NCBI GenBank assembly: GCA_024640405.1 | Contig: JAHEFB010000002.1 | Location: 62,001-126,000, forward strand | From: Alphaproteobacteria bacterium | Lineage (GTDB): Bacteria; Pseudomonadota; Alphaproteobacteria; Rhizobiales; Aestuariivirgaceae | Direction: 5' to 3' | Length of the DNA stretch: 64,000 bases | Shown: positions 38,551 to 48,977 of the stretch, piece by piece | Position numbering within the stretch: the first letter of the stretch is position 1 | Layout of the letters: each line of letters starts with the position of its first letter | The notes under the pieces: model-generated | What the model was told of the DNA's origin: nothing | Seen by the model: only the letters and a program-made list of their open reading frames with translations | Database searches by the model: none | Made by a program: the position numbers and the translations under genes

Positions 38551-39954
38551 ATGTTGGATGGCTTCACGGCCGAATTGCTGGCGCGTTTGCAATTTGCATT
38601 CACCATCGCTTTTCATATCGTGTTTCCGGCGTTTTCCATTGGTCTGTCCGCTTACCTGGCGGTGCTGAATGCGTTGTGGCTGAAGACCGGCATGCCCACG
38701 TATCTTTACCTGTTTGATTACTGGAAAAAGATATTTGCAGTGGCGTTTGGCATGGGGGTGGTTTCCGGCATCGTCATGTCGTACCAGTTTGGCACCAACT
38801 GGAGCGTTTTTTCGGACAAGACCGGACCCGTCCTTGGCCCGCTGATGGCGTACGAAGTTCTGAGTGCGTTCTTTCTGGAAGCCGGCTTCCTTGGCATCAT
38901 GTTGTTCGGACGCAAGAGGGTCGGCGATAAACTGCACATGGCAGCAACTGCGATTGTTGCTTTTGGCACTCTCATGTCGGCCACCTGGATCCTGTCGGTG
39001 AACTCCTGGATGCAAACTCCGGCTGGCTACTCGATCAACGAGGTGGGGCAGTTTGTGCCGCAGGACTGGTGGGCAATTGTCTTCAATCCATCGTTTCCAT
39101 ACCGGCTGGTGCATATGGTGCTGGCGGTGTTTCTGTCTACCGCACTTGCCGTTGGTGCAGTTGGTGCATGGCACTTGCTGAAGGACCGGAAACAGGAGCC
39201 TGCCCGTGTCATGTTCTCCATGGCCATGTGGATGGCAGCGCTTGTCACTCCTGTGCAGATATTCGCAGGTGATCTGCACGGTCTGAACACGCTTGAGCAC
39301 CAACCGGTGAAAGTGATGGCAATGGAAGGTCATTTTGACAGCCATCCGGACGGTGCGCCGCTGATTCTGTTCGGCATTCCCAATCAGTCAGAAAAACGCG
39401 TCTATTTTCCCATTCAGATTCCGAAGCTGTCGAGCCTCATTCTCAAGCATGACCTCAACGCGCCGCTGGCAGGCCTCGACACGGTTGACGACAGGGACGA
39501 ACCGCCGGTAGCCATCGTGTTCTGGAGTTTCCGGGTCATGGTCGGCCTGGGGTTTGCCATGCTGGGACTTGGTATCTGGAGCTTGTGGGCCAGATGGCAC
39601 AATGTTCTTTACCGCGACAGCTGGCTGCACAAGTTTGCACTGGTCATGGGCCCCACCGGCTTTGTTGCATTGTTGGCCGGGTGGGTGACAACCGAGGTCG
39701 GCCGCCAGCCATTCACCGTTTATGGCCTGCTGAGGACAAGCGATTCCCTTGCCCCGGTTGCAGCGCCTGCTGTTGCCACATCTCTGATCGCCTTCATTAT
39801 TGTGTATTTTCTGGTGTTTGGTGCGGGCGTTTTCTACATCCTGCGCATGATGAGCAGGCTTCCCGATGGTGACGCAGGCGAACTCAGGCAGGGTCCTCTG
39901 CGTGCTGCCGGGCCTACTCCCGTGGCACAGGTATCTGGGCAGGAGGGAAGGTGA
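38551..39954 (+). CDS. cydA: Cytochrome bd-type quinol oxidase subunit I, cyanide-insensitive type
   Basis: A 467-residue heme-binding subunit. Heme ligands fall in AFHIVFPAFS (His 19 equivalent), and the conserved GWVTTEVGRQPFTVYG segment is present near residue 375, with Phe in place of the common Trp. It is short for CydA and lacks the long Q-loop, pointing to the cyanide-insensitive oxidase (CIO) branch. Overlaps cydB at its stop. Serves oxygen reduction at low oxygen or under stress. Confidence 0.93.
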   Translation: MLDGFTAELLARLQFAFTIAFHIVFPAFSIGLSAYLAVLNALWLKTGMPTYLYLFDYWKKIFAVAFGMGVVSGIVMSYQFGTNWSVFSDKTGPVLGPLMAYEVLSAFFLEAGFLGIMLFGRKRVGDKLHMAATAIVAFGTLMSATWILSVNSWMQTPAGYSINEVGQFVPQDWWAIVFNPSFPYRLVHMVLAVFLSTALAVGAVGAWHLLKDRKQEPARVMFSMAMWMAALVTPVQIFAGDLHGLNTLEHQPVKVMAMEGHFDSHPDGAPLILFGIPNQSEKRVYFPIQIPKLSSLILKHDLNAPLAGLDTVDDRDEPPVAIVFWSFRVMVGLGFAMLGLGIWSLWARWHNVLYRDSWLHKFALVMGPTGFVALLAGWVTTEVGRQPFTVYGLLRTSDSLAPVAAPAVATSLIAFIIVYFLVFGAGVFYILRMMSRLPDGDAGELRQGPLRAAGPTPVAQVSGQEGR

Positions 39955-39956
39955 CA

Positions 39957-40961
39957 ATGGAAATCGATCTTCCGCTGGTATGGGCCGCAATTATCGCATT
40001 TGCCGTGTTGATGTATGTCGTGCTGGACGGGTTTGACCTCGGTGTCGGTATGCTGTTTGCTGTCGAGCACAAAGCCCATGACCGCGACGTCATGATGAAT
40101 TCGGTCGCGCCGGTGTGGGATGGCAACGAAACCTGGCTGGTCATGGGTGGCGGCGGATTGTTCGCGGTGTTCCCGCTGGCATATGCCGTGGTCCTTCCGG
40201 CGCTTTATATGCCTTTGACGATCATGCTGCTGGCTCTGGTTTTTCGCGGGGTGGCTTTCGAGTATCGCTGGCGCACCGCTCGCGGACAGTTCTTGTGGAA
40301 CTGGGCGTTTCAGGGCGGTTCGTCTCTGGCAGCGCTGATGCAGGGCATCGCCCTGGGGGCGCTTGTTCAGGGCATCACCATTTCCGGCCGCGCTTATGCC
40401 GGCGGCTGGTGGGACTGGCTGACACCGTTTTCCGTGTTGACCGGTGTTGCGGTGGTTTTTGGTTACACGCTGCTTGGCGCCACCTGGCTGATTTACAAGA
40501 CCGGTGGCCAGCTGCAAGCCAGGATGCGGTCCAGGGCACGGGTGCTGGCGATCATCACACTGGGATTTATCGGCATTGTCAGCGCGGTTACACCGTTTCT
40601 CGATCCTGTCTATGCCGAGCGCTGGTTTGCCTGGCCGACGGCCATTTTTTCAGCCGTGGTACCTCTGCTGCTCGCTCTGGCGGCATGGCTGCTGTATACC
40701 GGTCTGCGGGATCAGCACGACACCAGGCCGTTTTTCGCGTCACTGGCGCTGTTCGTGTTGAGTTTTGCCGGCATCGGCATCAGCTTCTACCCTTACATCG
40801 TGCCACCGGGATTGACCATCGCGGAAGCCGCCGCGCCTCATTCAAGCCTGGTGTTTACCCTGATTGGTACTGTGGTTCTTGTGCCGCTGATTTTGGCCTA
40901 CACCGCCTATTCCTATTGGGTGTTTCGCGGCAAGGTAAACCCCGATGAGGGCTATCACTGA
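39957..40961 (+). CDS. cydB: Cytochrome bd-type quinol oxidase subunit II
   Basis: A 334-residue eight-helix subunit partnering cydA. Diagnostic N-terminus: VLMYVVLDGFDLGVGML, then NSVAPVWDGNETWLV. ATG 39957 is preferred because GGAGG lies 13 bases upstream; GTG 39951 overlaps the cydA stop. Its stop overlaps the ATG of the DUF2474 peptide. Confidence 0.94.
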   Translation: MEIDLPLVWAAIIAFAVLMYVVLDGFDLGVGMLFAVEHKAHDRDVMMNSVAPVWDGNETWLVMGGGGLFAVFPLAYAVVLPALYMPLTIMLLALVFRGVAFEYRWRTARGQFLWNWAFQGGSSLAALMQGIALGALVQGITISGRAYAGGWWDWLTPFSVLTGVAVVFGYTLLGATWLIYKTGGQLQARMRSRARVLAIITLGFIGIVSAVTPFLDPVYAERWFAWPTAIFSAVVPLLLALAAWLLYTGLRDQHDTRPFFASLALFVLSFAGIGISFYPYIVPPGLTIAEAAAPHSSLVFTLIGTVVLVPLILAYTAYSYWVFRGKVNPDEGYH

Positions 40962-41065
40962 TGCCTTCACTGGTCAGCAAGTGGCTTTGGTTTGTGGGCT
41001 ACTGGCTGCTGGGCGTGGCCGCCCTCAGCACGGTGGCTTTTATTATCAGGCTTGTGCTGGTTTAG
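40961..41065 (+). CDS. DUF2474 small membrane subunit of the bd oxidase (missing from the ORF track)
   Basis: A 34-residue peptide, MPSLVSKWLWFVGYWLLG..., with one membrane helix ending RLVLV. The start ATG overlaps the cydB stop (TGATG). Sequence and position match DUF2474 proteins, which accompany CIO-type cydAB as CydX does classical cydAB. The stop codon overlaps that of rnd on the opposite strand. Confidence 0.82.
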   Translation: MPSLVSKWLWFVGYWLLGVAALSTVAFIIRLVLV

Positions 41066-42213
41066 GCGCTGAAAATGTCCGGCTTGCCATCGCGGATGCC
41101 GATCGCCAGCTTGCCAGCTTTCAGCCCTTGCGCGACTTCGCCGAACAGTTCATGGCGCCAGCCGCGCATCATTTGCAGATGCTCGCCGCCATTGCCGGCA
41201 AAGGCTTCTATGTCGGCTGCATTGGCAATCAGCCGCGGGGCGATATTCTCACGCTCGCAAACCACCTTTAGGCCCAGTTTCAAAACATCGGCAATCGCTG
41301 ATGCGCCTTCCGGCTGCGGGCCCTTGGACGGCGCAATCGACGGAAGCTCGTCTTTCGGGGTTGCAAGGCCTGCTTCAATGGCCCGGAGAATTTCATCACC
41401 CAGTCCGCCGTCGGCCAGACCACGCGGCAATGCCCGCAATTTGGACAAACCTGCCTTGTCGCGTGGTGTCTGGGTGGCCAGTTCCGAAATCGCATCGTCC
41501 TTGATAATGCGGTTGCGCGGCATGTTTTTTAGCTGTGCACGTTCTTCGCGCCACTTGGCCAGGGCAACGGCGACGCCCATCTGCTTGATATTGCGGGGGC
41601 GGAATTTCAGCCGCTTCCAGGCGTCGTCAGGATTGGAAATGTAGGTCTCGGCAGATGCAATCACCGCCATTTCCTCTGCCAGCCAGGGTGTGCGGCCATT
41701 GTCGGCCAGCATGTCGCGGAGTTTTTCATAGACCACCCGCAGGTGGGTGACGTCCGACAACGCATAGGCAAGCTGCTTGTCGGTCAAAGGCCGTCGCGCC
41801 CAATCGGTAAACCGGGAAGATTTGTCGATTTGCTGGCCGGCCAGTTTTCGAACCAGCGCTTCATAACCGACCTGATCGCCAAACCCGCAGACCATGGCAG
41901 CAACCTGTGTATCAAACAGCGGAGTAGGGGTATTGCCTGTCGCCTCTACAAAAATTTCAACATCCTGCCGCGCCGCATGAAATACTTTCAGCACTGCCTT
42001 GTTGGCCATCAGCTGGTGAAAGGGGGCAAGGTCCATGCCGTCTGCCATTGGGTCAATCACGGCTTCTTCGTTGGCTCCTGCAACCTGGATCAGACACAGG
42101 ATTGGCCAGAAGGTGTGCTCGCGCATGAATTCGGTATCCACAGTCACATAAGGGTCTGCGGAAAGCGTTTTGCAAAGGCGGGCGAGGGCGTCGGTCGTGG
42201 TAATTATTTGCAT
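41062..42213 (-). CDS. rnd: Ribonuclease D
   Basis: A 383-residue DEDDy 3'-5' exonuclease for tRNA 3' maturation. Exo motifs are visible: VDTEFMRE (I), VFHAARQDVEIF (II) and YALSDVTHLRVVYEKL (III). Two HRDC-type helical domains fill residues 205-383. Start at ATG 42213 (MQIITTTD); the track uses a TTG four codons earlier. It ends tail-to-tail with the DUF2474 gene, sharing bases at the stop codons. Confidence 0.94.
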   Translation of the reverse strand: MQIITTTDALARLCKTLSADPYVTVDTEFMREHTFWPILCLIQVAGANEEAVIDPMADGMDLAPFHQLMANKAVLKVFHAARQDVEIFVEATGNTPTPLFDTQVAAMVCGFGDQVGYEALVRKLAGQQIDKSSRFTDWARRPLTDKQLAYALSDVTHLRVVYEKLRDMLADNGRTPWLAEEMAVIASAETYISNPDDAWKRLKFRPRNIKQMGVAVALAKWREERAQLKNMPRNRIIKDDAISELATQTPRDKAGLSKLRALPRGLADGGLGDEILRAIEAGLATPKDELPSIAPSKGPQPEGASAIADVLKLGLKVVCERENIAPRLIANAADIEAFAGNGGEHLQMMRGWRHELFGEVAQGLKAGKLAIGIRDGKPDIFSA

Positions 42214-42283
42214 GGGCAGGGACAAAGCCAGAATGTTGAAGGTAAATCAAGCAGATCACATCGATCCGCCTGCAAAACACCGG

Positions 42284-43528
42284 TCATTCCATCTTCCGCG
42301 TGGATTTGCTGGCAGCTTTATGCGCCAGGCGATACATCACGGGAGATGTTCTGAGCAGCGTTGCATAGCGTTTTTTGGCCTTCATGTCAGGTGTACGGCG
42401 CACTGTCATTCGCCATAGTATCACAACCACCAGGCTCAGGTGCACGATGCTGGTATAGGTAAAGAAGAAGTCCGGACCGAAGACCGACAACACCTGTGCG
42501 GCCACAAATGGTCCGATCATTGCCCCAAGCGAGAAAAAGAAACTAAGGCCCGCAGCCACAATGACATACTGTCCGCGTTTGGCGTGGTCATTGGCATGGG
42601 CTGCCGACAACGAGTAAAGCGGCAGGGCAAATGCGCCGAACATGAAGATGCCGGTAAGTGCCAGGGTGTGCGAAGTTCCCGCCATGCTGGATAACAGGAA
42701 GCCTGATGCAGCGGCTCCCAGCGTCGCAATGATCAACACCCAGCGCCGGTCCAGCCGGTCGGACAGCCAGCCGAGCGGCAATTGCAGCACCGCCCCTCCA
42801 ACGATGCCGGCGCTCATGAATGTAGCAATGCCAGTTGTGTCAAATCCAATCTCCGACGCATAGATCGGGCCCATCAGCCGGAAAGTCGAATTGGTCATTC
42901 CGATCGTGATGCAGCCGAAGCATGCCAGCGGAGATATGGCCCAGATGCTTTTTATTGAAAACCGGAATTCATCGGGCGGTTTCGGCGCTGTTCTGTCCAT
43001 CAGCGAAATCGGCACCAGCGACAGGCTGGTCATGATCGCGGCAATGGCGAAAATGGCAAATCCGTACGCGCCCACCACTGGCAGGAGAAACTGCGACCCG
43101 GTCACGGCAGCCAGATCCACCAACCGGTACACTGAAAGCGTGCTGGCGCGATGAGCATTGTCGACCGAGGCATTGAGCCAGCTCTCGATCACCATGAACA
43201 GGCCGGCAAAACAGAACCCGGAGACAAAGCGCAGTCCGATCCAGGCATATGGATCAAGCCACAGGACCATGGTCAGCGAGGCAGACGCAGCAATCGAGGC
43301 CAGTCCTGAAAAAACCCTGATATGACCAACCGCACGAATGAGCCTGGCGGTGAACAGGCACGACAACATGAAACCCGCATAATACCCGGTTCCCATCAGG
43401 CCGATCAACGCAGGGTCGAACGCTTCATGGCTTGACCGCAGGGCGATCAACGTGCCCTGCAGGCCATTACCGGCCAGCAGAATTCCCGCAGCAGCCAGGA
43501 GGGGGGAAAGGGGAAGCAGGAAATTCAT
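42284..43528 (-). CDS. Major facilitator superfamily transporter (YcaD-like)
   Basis: A 414-residue, 12-helix transporter of the YcaD/UMF2-like group: PALIGLMGTGYYAGFMLSCL in TM2, GYWLNAS-like SWLNASVDNAHRASTLSVYRL before TM5. The substrate is unknown; the basic C-terminus (RLAHKAASKSTRKME) is cytosolic. Divergent from aspS across 155 bp. Confidence 0.87.
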   Translation of the reverse strand: MNFLLPLSPLLAAAGILLAGNGLQGTLIALRSSHEAFDPALIGLMGTGYYAGFMLSCLFTARLIRAVGHIRVFSGLASIAASASLTMVLWLDPYAWIGLRFVSGFCFAGLFMVIESWLNASVDNAHRASTLSVYRLVDLAAVTGSQFLLPVVGAYGFAIFAIAAIMTSLSLVPISLMDRTAPKPPDEFRFSIKSIWAISPLACFGCITIGMTNSTFRLMGPIYASEIGFDTTGIATFMSAGIVGGAVLQLPLGWLSDRLDRRWVLIIATLGAAASGFLLSSMAGTSHTLALTGIFMFGAFALPLYSLSAAHANDHAKRGQYVIVAAGLSFFFSLGAMIGPFVAAQVLSVFGPDFFFTYTSIVHLSLVVVILWRMTVRRTPDMKAKKRYATLLRTSPVMYRLAHKAASKSTRKME

Positions 43529-43682
43529 CGGTGTGCGCCGGCGCCAAGCAGAATAGTGCGTACATCTGTCCTAGTCCTGTGTGGCCTGCTTCTCAAGCCA
43601 AAACCTTGACAAATAAGTTGCCTCGTGCGCTTTTCCCGCGCATTCCAACGCACAAGTTCATTGTTTGCCAAGAGGGTTACCC

Positions 43683-45467
43683 ATGCACGCCTATCGCAGC
43701 CATTCCTGCGCCGAGCTTTCCAGGTCCGATGTGGGCGAGACAACCCGCCTGTCAGGGTGGGTCCATCGCGTGCGCGATCATGGCGGTTTGCTGTTCATCG
43801 ACCTGCGCGATCACTACGGCATGACCCAGATTGTGGCCGACCCTGATTCACCGGCTTTCAAGACTGCCGAGGCAGTCCGCGGCGAATGGGTGATCCGTGT
43901 CGACGGCGAGGTCAAGGCCAGATCTGAAGAGACCGTAAATCCAAACCTGCCAACCGGCGAGGTGGAAGTCTTCGCACGCGAAATCGAGGTTCTTTCAACG
44001 GCGTCGGAATTGCCGTTGCCTGTATTTGGTGAACCGGACTACCCGGAAGACATCCGCCTGAAGTACCGCTTCCTGGATTTGCGCCGGGAAACGCTGCACG
44101 CCAATATCATGAAGCGTTCGGCGATCATCGCCAAAATGCGCAGTGAAATGGCGGATGCCGGCTTCAATGAGTTTTCCACCCCGATCCTGACGGCATCATC
44201 TCCGGAGGGCGCACGCGACTTCCTGGTGCCCAGCCGCATTCACCCCGGCAAGTTCTATGCGCTGCCGCAGGCACCGCAGCAGTACAAGCAACTGCTGATG
44301 GTTTCCGGCTTCGACAAGTATTTTCAGATAGCGCCGTGCTTTCGCGATGAAGACCCGCGCGCCGACAGATTGCCGGGTGAATTCTACCAGCTTGACCTTG
44401 AAATGAGTTTTGTCACCCAGGACGATGTGTTGAGCGCTGTTGAACCTGTCATGCGCAACGTGTTCGAGGCGTTTGCGGACGGCAAGCCGGTGACCGGAAG
44501 TTTCCCGCGTATTGCCTATGCGGATGCGATCCGCAAGTACGGTACTGACAAGCCCGACCTGCGCAACCCGATTGAAATGCAGGCGGTCACCGAACATTTC
44601 GCCGGGTCCGGCTTCAAGGTATTTGCTGGCATGATCGCTTCCGACCCGAAAGTGGAAATCTGGGCTATTCCCGCCAAGACCGGTGGTTCCAGGGCCTTCT
44701 GCGATCGCATGAATTCATGGGCGCAGGGCGAAGGTCAACCCGGCCTGGGGTATATTTTTTGGCGCGGCGAAGGTGAAGACCTCGAAGGGGCAGGGCCATT
44801 GGCCAAGAACATCGGGCCGGAACGCACTGACGCAATCCGTGCCCAGATGGGGCTTGCAGACGGCGATGCCTGTTTCTTCGTTGCCGGACTGCCTGAAAAG
44901 TTTGCCAGCTTTGCAGGCGCCGCGCGGGATCGGGCAGCGGCTGAGTTGAAACTCATCGATGAAGATCGTTTTGAGCTGGCCTGGATTGTCGACTTCCCGT
45001 TCTACGAGTTCAACGAGGAAGAAAGGAAAGTCGATTTCTCGCACAATCCGTTCTCCATGCCGCAAGGCGAAATGGAAGCACTGGAAAATCAGGATCCCCT
45101 GACCATCAAGGCCTACCAGTATGATCTGGTCTGCAATGGTTTCGAGATAGCTTCGGGAGGCATCCGCAATCACAAGCCCGAGACAATGGTCAAGGCTTTC
45201 GAGATAGCCGGGTTGCCGAGAGACGTCGTGGAAGAGCGTTTTGGTGGCCTGTACCGGGCATTCCAGTACGGCGCACCGCCTCATGGTGGCATGGCCGCCG
45301 GTGTAGATCGTGTGGTGATGCTGCTGTGCGGCACACGCAACCTGCGCGAAATCACCCTGTTCCCGATGAACCAGCAGGCCGCCGATCTGCTCATGGGCGC
45401 GCCGTCGGAAGCCGAGCCCCGCCAGTTGCGCGAACTGCATGTCAGGTTGTCACTGCCGAAGGAGTAG
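43683..45467 (+). CDS. aspS: Aspartyl-tRNA synthetase
   Basis: A 594-residue class IIb synthetase charging tRNA-Asp. N-terminal anticodon-binding OB fold ([22 protein letters not shown]), class II motif 2 ([24 protein letters not shown]), a GAD insert (residues about 290-420) and motif 3 ([14 protein letters not shown]). ATG 43683 chosen over the upstream frame start at 43665. Most alphaproteobacterial AspRS proteins also charge tRNA-Asn for later amidation; that is inference. Confidence 0.96.
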   Translation: MHAYRSHSCAELSRSDVGETTRLSGWVHRVRDHGGLLFIDLRDHYGMTQIVADPDSPAFKTAEAVRGEWVIRVDGEVKARSEETVNPNLPTGEVEVFAREIEVLSTASELPLPVFGEPDYPEDIRLKYRFLDLRRETLHANIMKRSAIIAKMRSEMADAGFNEFSTPILTASSPEGARDFLVPSRIHPGKFYALPQAPQQYKQLLMVSGFDKYFQIAPCFRDEDPRADRLPGEFYQLDLEMSFVTQDDVLSAVEPVMRNVFEAFADGKPVTGSFPRIAYADAIRKYGTDKPDLRNPIEMQAVTEHFAGSGFKVFAGMIASDPKVEIWAIPAKTGGSRAFCDRMNSWAQGEGQPGLGYIFWRGEGEDLEGAGPLAKNIGPERTDAIRAQMGLADGDACFFVAGLPEKFASFAGAARDRAAAELKLIDEDRFELAWIVDFPFYEFNEEERKVDFSHNPFSMPQGEMEALENQDPLTIKAYQYDLVCNGFEIASGGIRNHKPETMVKAFEIAGLPRDVVEERFGGLYRAFQYGAPPHGGMAAGVDRVVMLLCGTRNLREITLFPMNQQAADLLMGAPSEAEPRQLRELHVRLSLPKE

Positions 45468-45487
45468 TGCTGGCGTGGATTTGCGCT

Positions 45488-45518
45488 TGCCGGGTGGAAT
45501 GGTGATTCCCACCCGGCA
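45488..45518 (+). terminator. Terminator-like hairpin after aspS
   Basis: TGCCGGGTGG pairs perfectly with CCACCCGGCA across an 11-base loop, 20 bases after the aspS stop. No T-run follows. Confidence 0.65.
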
Positions 45519-45574
45519 GCTCAGCTTGATGTCTTACACCAGATCTCCGTAACAGCGACTCATTTCATGGGATC

Positions 45575-45760
45575 ATAGTGGTTTATTCGGGCAGGCGCGT
45601 TGCGCAGCGCGATGCGATGCATCGGGTAAGCAACGCAACGCACCCGATGGGCCGCTATGACCCACCCGAAGGGCCGGGCGTTTTTTCCCGCCAGCTACGT
45701 TGCGCGCCGCTTGTGGTACACGTACCATGGCGCGACACGCGCCTTGCAGGCGGAAAAAAT
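45575..45760. repeat. Palindrome-rich intergenic repeat (REP/MITE-like)
   Basis: This gene-free stretch holds several nested inverted repeats: CATCGGGT...ACCCGATG around AAGCAACGCAACGC, GTTGCGCAGCGCG-type CGCAAC motifs, and TGGTACACGTACCA. A GGCCGGGCGTTTTTTCCCGCC run looks like a decayed hairpin with an inserted T-run. GTTGCG...CGCAACGCACC cores are common in dispersed palindromic repeats of proteobacteria. I see no gene here; the remaining bases of 45468-45799 are featureless. Confidence 0.5.
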
Positions 45761-45799
45761 CGCTCCGGTGAAATGGGTCCCTGCTACTGAGATCTGGTG

Positions 45800-46447
45800 T
45801 TAGTCAGCGGCAAAGCAATACAGGAAACCGGCGCCGCCGCTGCTTTTGAGTTTTTCCTGGCTGCAGCCGCGTGAAGCGTGCGCCGAGTTCCACGAGACAT
45901 TGCCGCCGCCGTGGCGATCATGATGTCCGACCTGGGCGCTGCCTTCTTCTGCACTGCTGGTCCAGTTGGAGCAGGTGTGGTCACCCTTTTCCCACGGGAA
46001 ATACGCCGTTCCGTCGTCCTTAGAACCGGTCAGAATGTCATGTTCGTTTGGATTGTCGCCGCGGCCCTTGATGAGGTTGCCGTTTTCATCCAGGGCAGTT
46101 CGCTTCAACAGATTTGGCATGATGTGAAGCTGGTCAAGGTCTTCGGCGATCAAATCGCCCTTGGCATTGTACCATGGTCCCTTGCCGATACGGTCACGCG
46201 CAGAAATGCCACGTTTGTCTTCGTGATAGGTGCTGAGATAGGCTTTCCAGGTGCGCCCGGTCGAACCAGCCGCGGTTGCAAGTTTGGTGCAGTGGGCATC
46301 ACCACCTTCAATTCCGCCCAGATTGGCACCGTCTCCGATGCCGACGCTTGTAACAAAAAATCCCATCGGCTTGGCGTCCTGGGCTGCTGCGGGAGTTGAA
46401 ACTACGGCAAGTGAAGCTGCTAGTGCTAATAGCGTGATTTTGTTCAT
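45800..46447 (-). CDS. Secreted lectin-like protein (endostatin-like fold)
   Basis: A 215-residue exported protein. ATG 46447 (MNKITLLALAAS) has GAGGAAA upstream and a clear signal peptide ending TPAAAQD. The mature part matches a family annotated as lectin in rhizobia: GFFVTSVGIGDGANLGGIEGGDAHC, TWKAYLST, NWTSSAEEGSAQVGHHDR and a C-terminal CSQEKL...FLYCF. Paired cysteines suggest disulphides. Ligand and role are unknown. Confidence 0.78.
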   Translation of the reverse strand: MNKITLLALAASLAVVSTPAAAQDAKPMGFFVTSVGIGDGANLGGIEGGDAHCTKLATAAGSTGRTWKAYLSTYHEDKRGISARDRIGKGPWYNAKGDLIAEDLDQLHIMPNLLKRTALDENGNLIKGRGDNPNEHDILTGSKDDGTAYFPWEKGDHTCSNWTSSAEEGSAQVGHHDRHGGGNVSWNSAHASRGCSQEKLKSSGGAGFLYCFAAD

Positions 46448-46664
46448 AGGGAATTTCCTCGCTGGGGGCTGCATTAACCCGGCAATCTTAAATGAGCGGC
46501 TTCCGTGATGCCAATATACATTATCGCATGTTGGAAGCGCGTCCGCGCACAGGTGGCAAACAATTGCATCCGTAAATCTATAGTGTGGAATGTCATCTTA
46601 CGCTGCTATAGGCTTGCCGACATAACCAGTTCCGCCAGGACGCGAAAAACCGGAAGACGCCCTC

Positions 46665-48977
46665 ATGCCACGAATAGTTACCGACGAGTTGCGCGAAAAT
46701 GCGCTGCACTACCACCGCAACCCGAAACCGGGAAAGCTGGAGATCAAGGCCACCAAGCCGTTGTCCAACCAGCGCGACCTGGCGCTTGCCTATTCGCCCG
46801 GCGTGGCAGCCGCGTGCATGGAGATCCACGACAAGCCTGAAGAAGCATCGACCCTGACTGCACGGGCCAACATGGTAGCCGTAATTACCGACGGCACCGC
46901 AGTCCTGGGGCTTGGGGACATCGGTCCTCTGGCTTCCAAACCGGTAATGGAAGGCAAGGCGGTTCTGTTCAAGAAGTTTGCCGACATCGATGTTTTTGAT
47001 CTTGAGCTGGATGCCAGGGATTCAAGCCTATTTATCAATACGGTTGCAGCACTGGAACCCACCTTCGGCGGCATTAACCTGGAGGATATCAAGGCGCCGG
47101 AATGCTTCATCATTGAAGATGAGTTGAAGCAGCGAATGAACATACCGGTTTTCCATGATGATCAGCACGGCACGGCGATTATCGTGGCAGCCGCCATTGT
47201 CAACGGCATGGAGATAGCCGGCAAGAAACTGGAAGACATCAAGATCGTGACCTCCGGCGCAGGAGCAGCAGCTCTTGCCTGTCTCAACCTGGTTGTGGGT
47301 ATGGGTGCAAAGGCTGAAAACATCTGGATTTCCGATATCGACGGGGTGGCTTACGAGGGCCGGGACGGCATCAATCAATGGATGGCGCCTTATGCCAAGA
47401 AAACCGAAGCGCGCACGCTGGGTGATATAATTGAAGACGCTGATGTGTTTCTCGGGCTGTCTGCAGGCGGAGTTCTCAAGCCGGACATGGTCAGTAAAAT
47501 GGCCGATACGCCGCTGATAATGGCGCTGGCTAATCCCAATCCGGAAATACAACCCGATGAGGCGCGCAAGGTAAAACCTGATGCGATGATCTGCACCGGC
47601 CGCTCGGATTTCCCCAATCAGGTAAACAACGTCCTGTGCTTTCCCTATATATTCCGCGGTGCGCTGGATGTCGGTGCAACAGCCATCAATGAGGAAATGA
47701 AGATTGCTGCCACCCACGCCATCGCGGCACTGGCCCACGAAGCTGTGTCAGAACTGGCCGCCAAGGCTTACGAGGGCGGTGTCTCCTCATTTGGGGCTAA
47801 CAGCCTTATTCCCAACCCATTTGATCAACGTTTGATTCTGCGCATCGCACCGGCGGTAGCGCAGGCAGCCATGGACAGCGGCGTGGCAACACGGCCGATC
47901 GAGGACTTTGACGCTTACGTTGAACATCTGACCAGGTTTGTCTTTCGCTCCGGCATGATCATGCGGCCGGTGTTTGCTGCCGCCAAACAAAATCCCAAGC
48001 GCATCATATACGCTGAAGGTGAAGACGAGCGTGTGATGCGGACTGCATCGATGGCCAAAGCGGACGGTTGGGCTATCCCTATTCTTGTTGGCCGGCCTGA
48101 GATAATTGAGCGGCGCGCGGCTTCCTTCGGACTGGATTTGAAGGCGGGAAAAGACGTTGAAGTGATTAATCCGGAATCCGATCCGCGATATCTGGATTAT
48201 GTGAACACGCTTGTCGAGATTGCAGGGCGCAAGGGTGTGCCGGTGAACGCCGCCAAAACACTGGTGCGGACCAACTCCACGGTTATTGCGGCTCTTGCCA
48301 TAAGACGCGGCGATGCCGATGCGATGATCTGTGGTCTGGAGGGCAGGTTTTACAATCATCTCGACCATATTCGCCGCATCATTGGCATGGGGCCTCGCGC
48401 CAAGGATTTTGCAACCATCTCCGGCTGTATTCTGGACCGCGGTGTTTACTTCTTTGCTGACACCTACGGCAATGTTGATCGCTCGCCCCCGCAAATGGCG
48501 CAACTGACACGCCGGGTTGCCGGCATCGTCAAGCGGTTCGGCGTTGAACCAAAGGTTGCCTTGTTGGCCAATTCCAGTTTCGGCTCCGCTGAATCCGTCG
48601 ACATTCAACTGATGCGTGACACCAGCAGCCTGCTGCACGAGGAGACGACGGATTTCGAATTTGACGGTGAGATGCACGGCAATACGGCGCTGAATGAAGA
48701 TCTTCGCAGGCGGCTGTTTCCCGGTTCGACATTGAAGGGTGAAGCCAACGTATTTGTGTTTCCGAATTCAGACGCTGCCAACCTGGCGTACCAGCTTGTT
48801 ATGGAACTTGGCGGCGGCACGCCGATAGGACCCATTCTGGTGGGGGCCGCTGCAACGGCTCACGTGCTGGTGCCGGCTGCAACCACCCGTTCCGTCGTCA
48901 ATGTATCCGCAGTAGCCGCGGTAGAGGTTCAGGCCCGCATTGATTACGCCAGGTCCGGCAACAGGTCTCAGGGCTGA
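46665..48977 (+). CDS. maeB: NADP-dependent malic enzyme fused to a phosphotransacetylase-like domain
   Basis: A 770-residue MaeB-type enzyme converting malate to pyruvate with CO2 and NADPH. Residues 1-435 hold the malic and NAD-binding domains ([42 protein letters not shown]). Residues 440-765 form a Pta-like domain thought to be regulatory, sensing acetyl-CoA. Its last 10 bases overlap the convergent sitD gene. Confidence 0.95.
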   Translation: MPRIVTDELRENALHYHRNPKPGKLEIKATKPLSNQRDLALAYSPGVAAACMEIHDKPEEASTLTARANMVAVITDGTAVLGLGDIGPLASKPVMEGKAVLFKKFADIDVFDLELDARDSSLFINTVAALEPTFGGINLEDIKAPECFIIEDELKQRMNIPVFHDDQHGTAIIVAAAIVNGMEIAGKKLEDIKIVTSGAGAAALACLNLVVGMGAKAENIWISDIDGVAYEGRDGINQWMAPYAKKTEARTLGDIIEDADVFLGLSAGGVLKPDMVSKMADTPLIMALANPNPEIQPDEARKVKPDAMICTGRSDFPNQVNNVLCFPYIFRGALDVGATAINEEMKIAATHAIAALAHEAVSELAAKAYEGGVSSFGANSLIPNPFDQRLILRIAPAVAQAAMDSGVATRPIEDFDAYVEHLTRFVFRSGMIMRPVFAAAKQNPKRIIYAEGEDERVMRTASMAKADGWAIPILVGRPEIIERRAASFGLDLKAGKDVEVINPESDPRYLDYVNTLVEIAGRKGVPVNAAKTLVRTNSTVIAALAIRRGDADAMICGLEGRFYNHLDHIRRIIGMGPRAKDFATISGCILDRGVYFFADTYGNVDRSPPQMAQLTRRVAGIVKRFGVEPKVALLANSSFGSAESVDIQLMRDTSSLLHEETTDFEFDGEMHGNTALNEDLRRRLFPGSTLKGEANVFVFPNSDAANLAYQLVMELGGGTPIGPILVGAAATAHVLVPAATTRSVVNVSAVAAVEVQARIDYARSGNRSQG

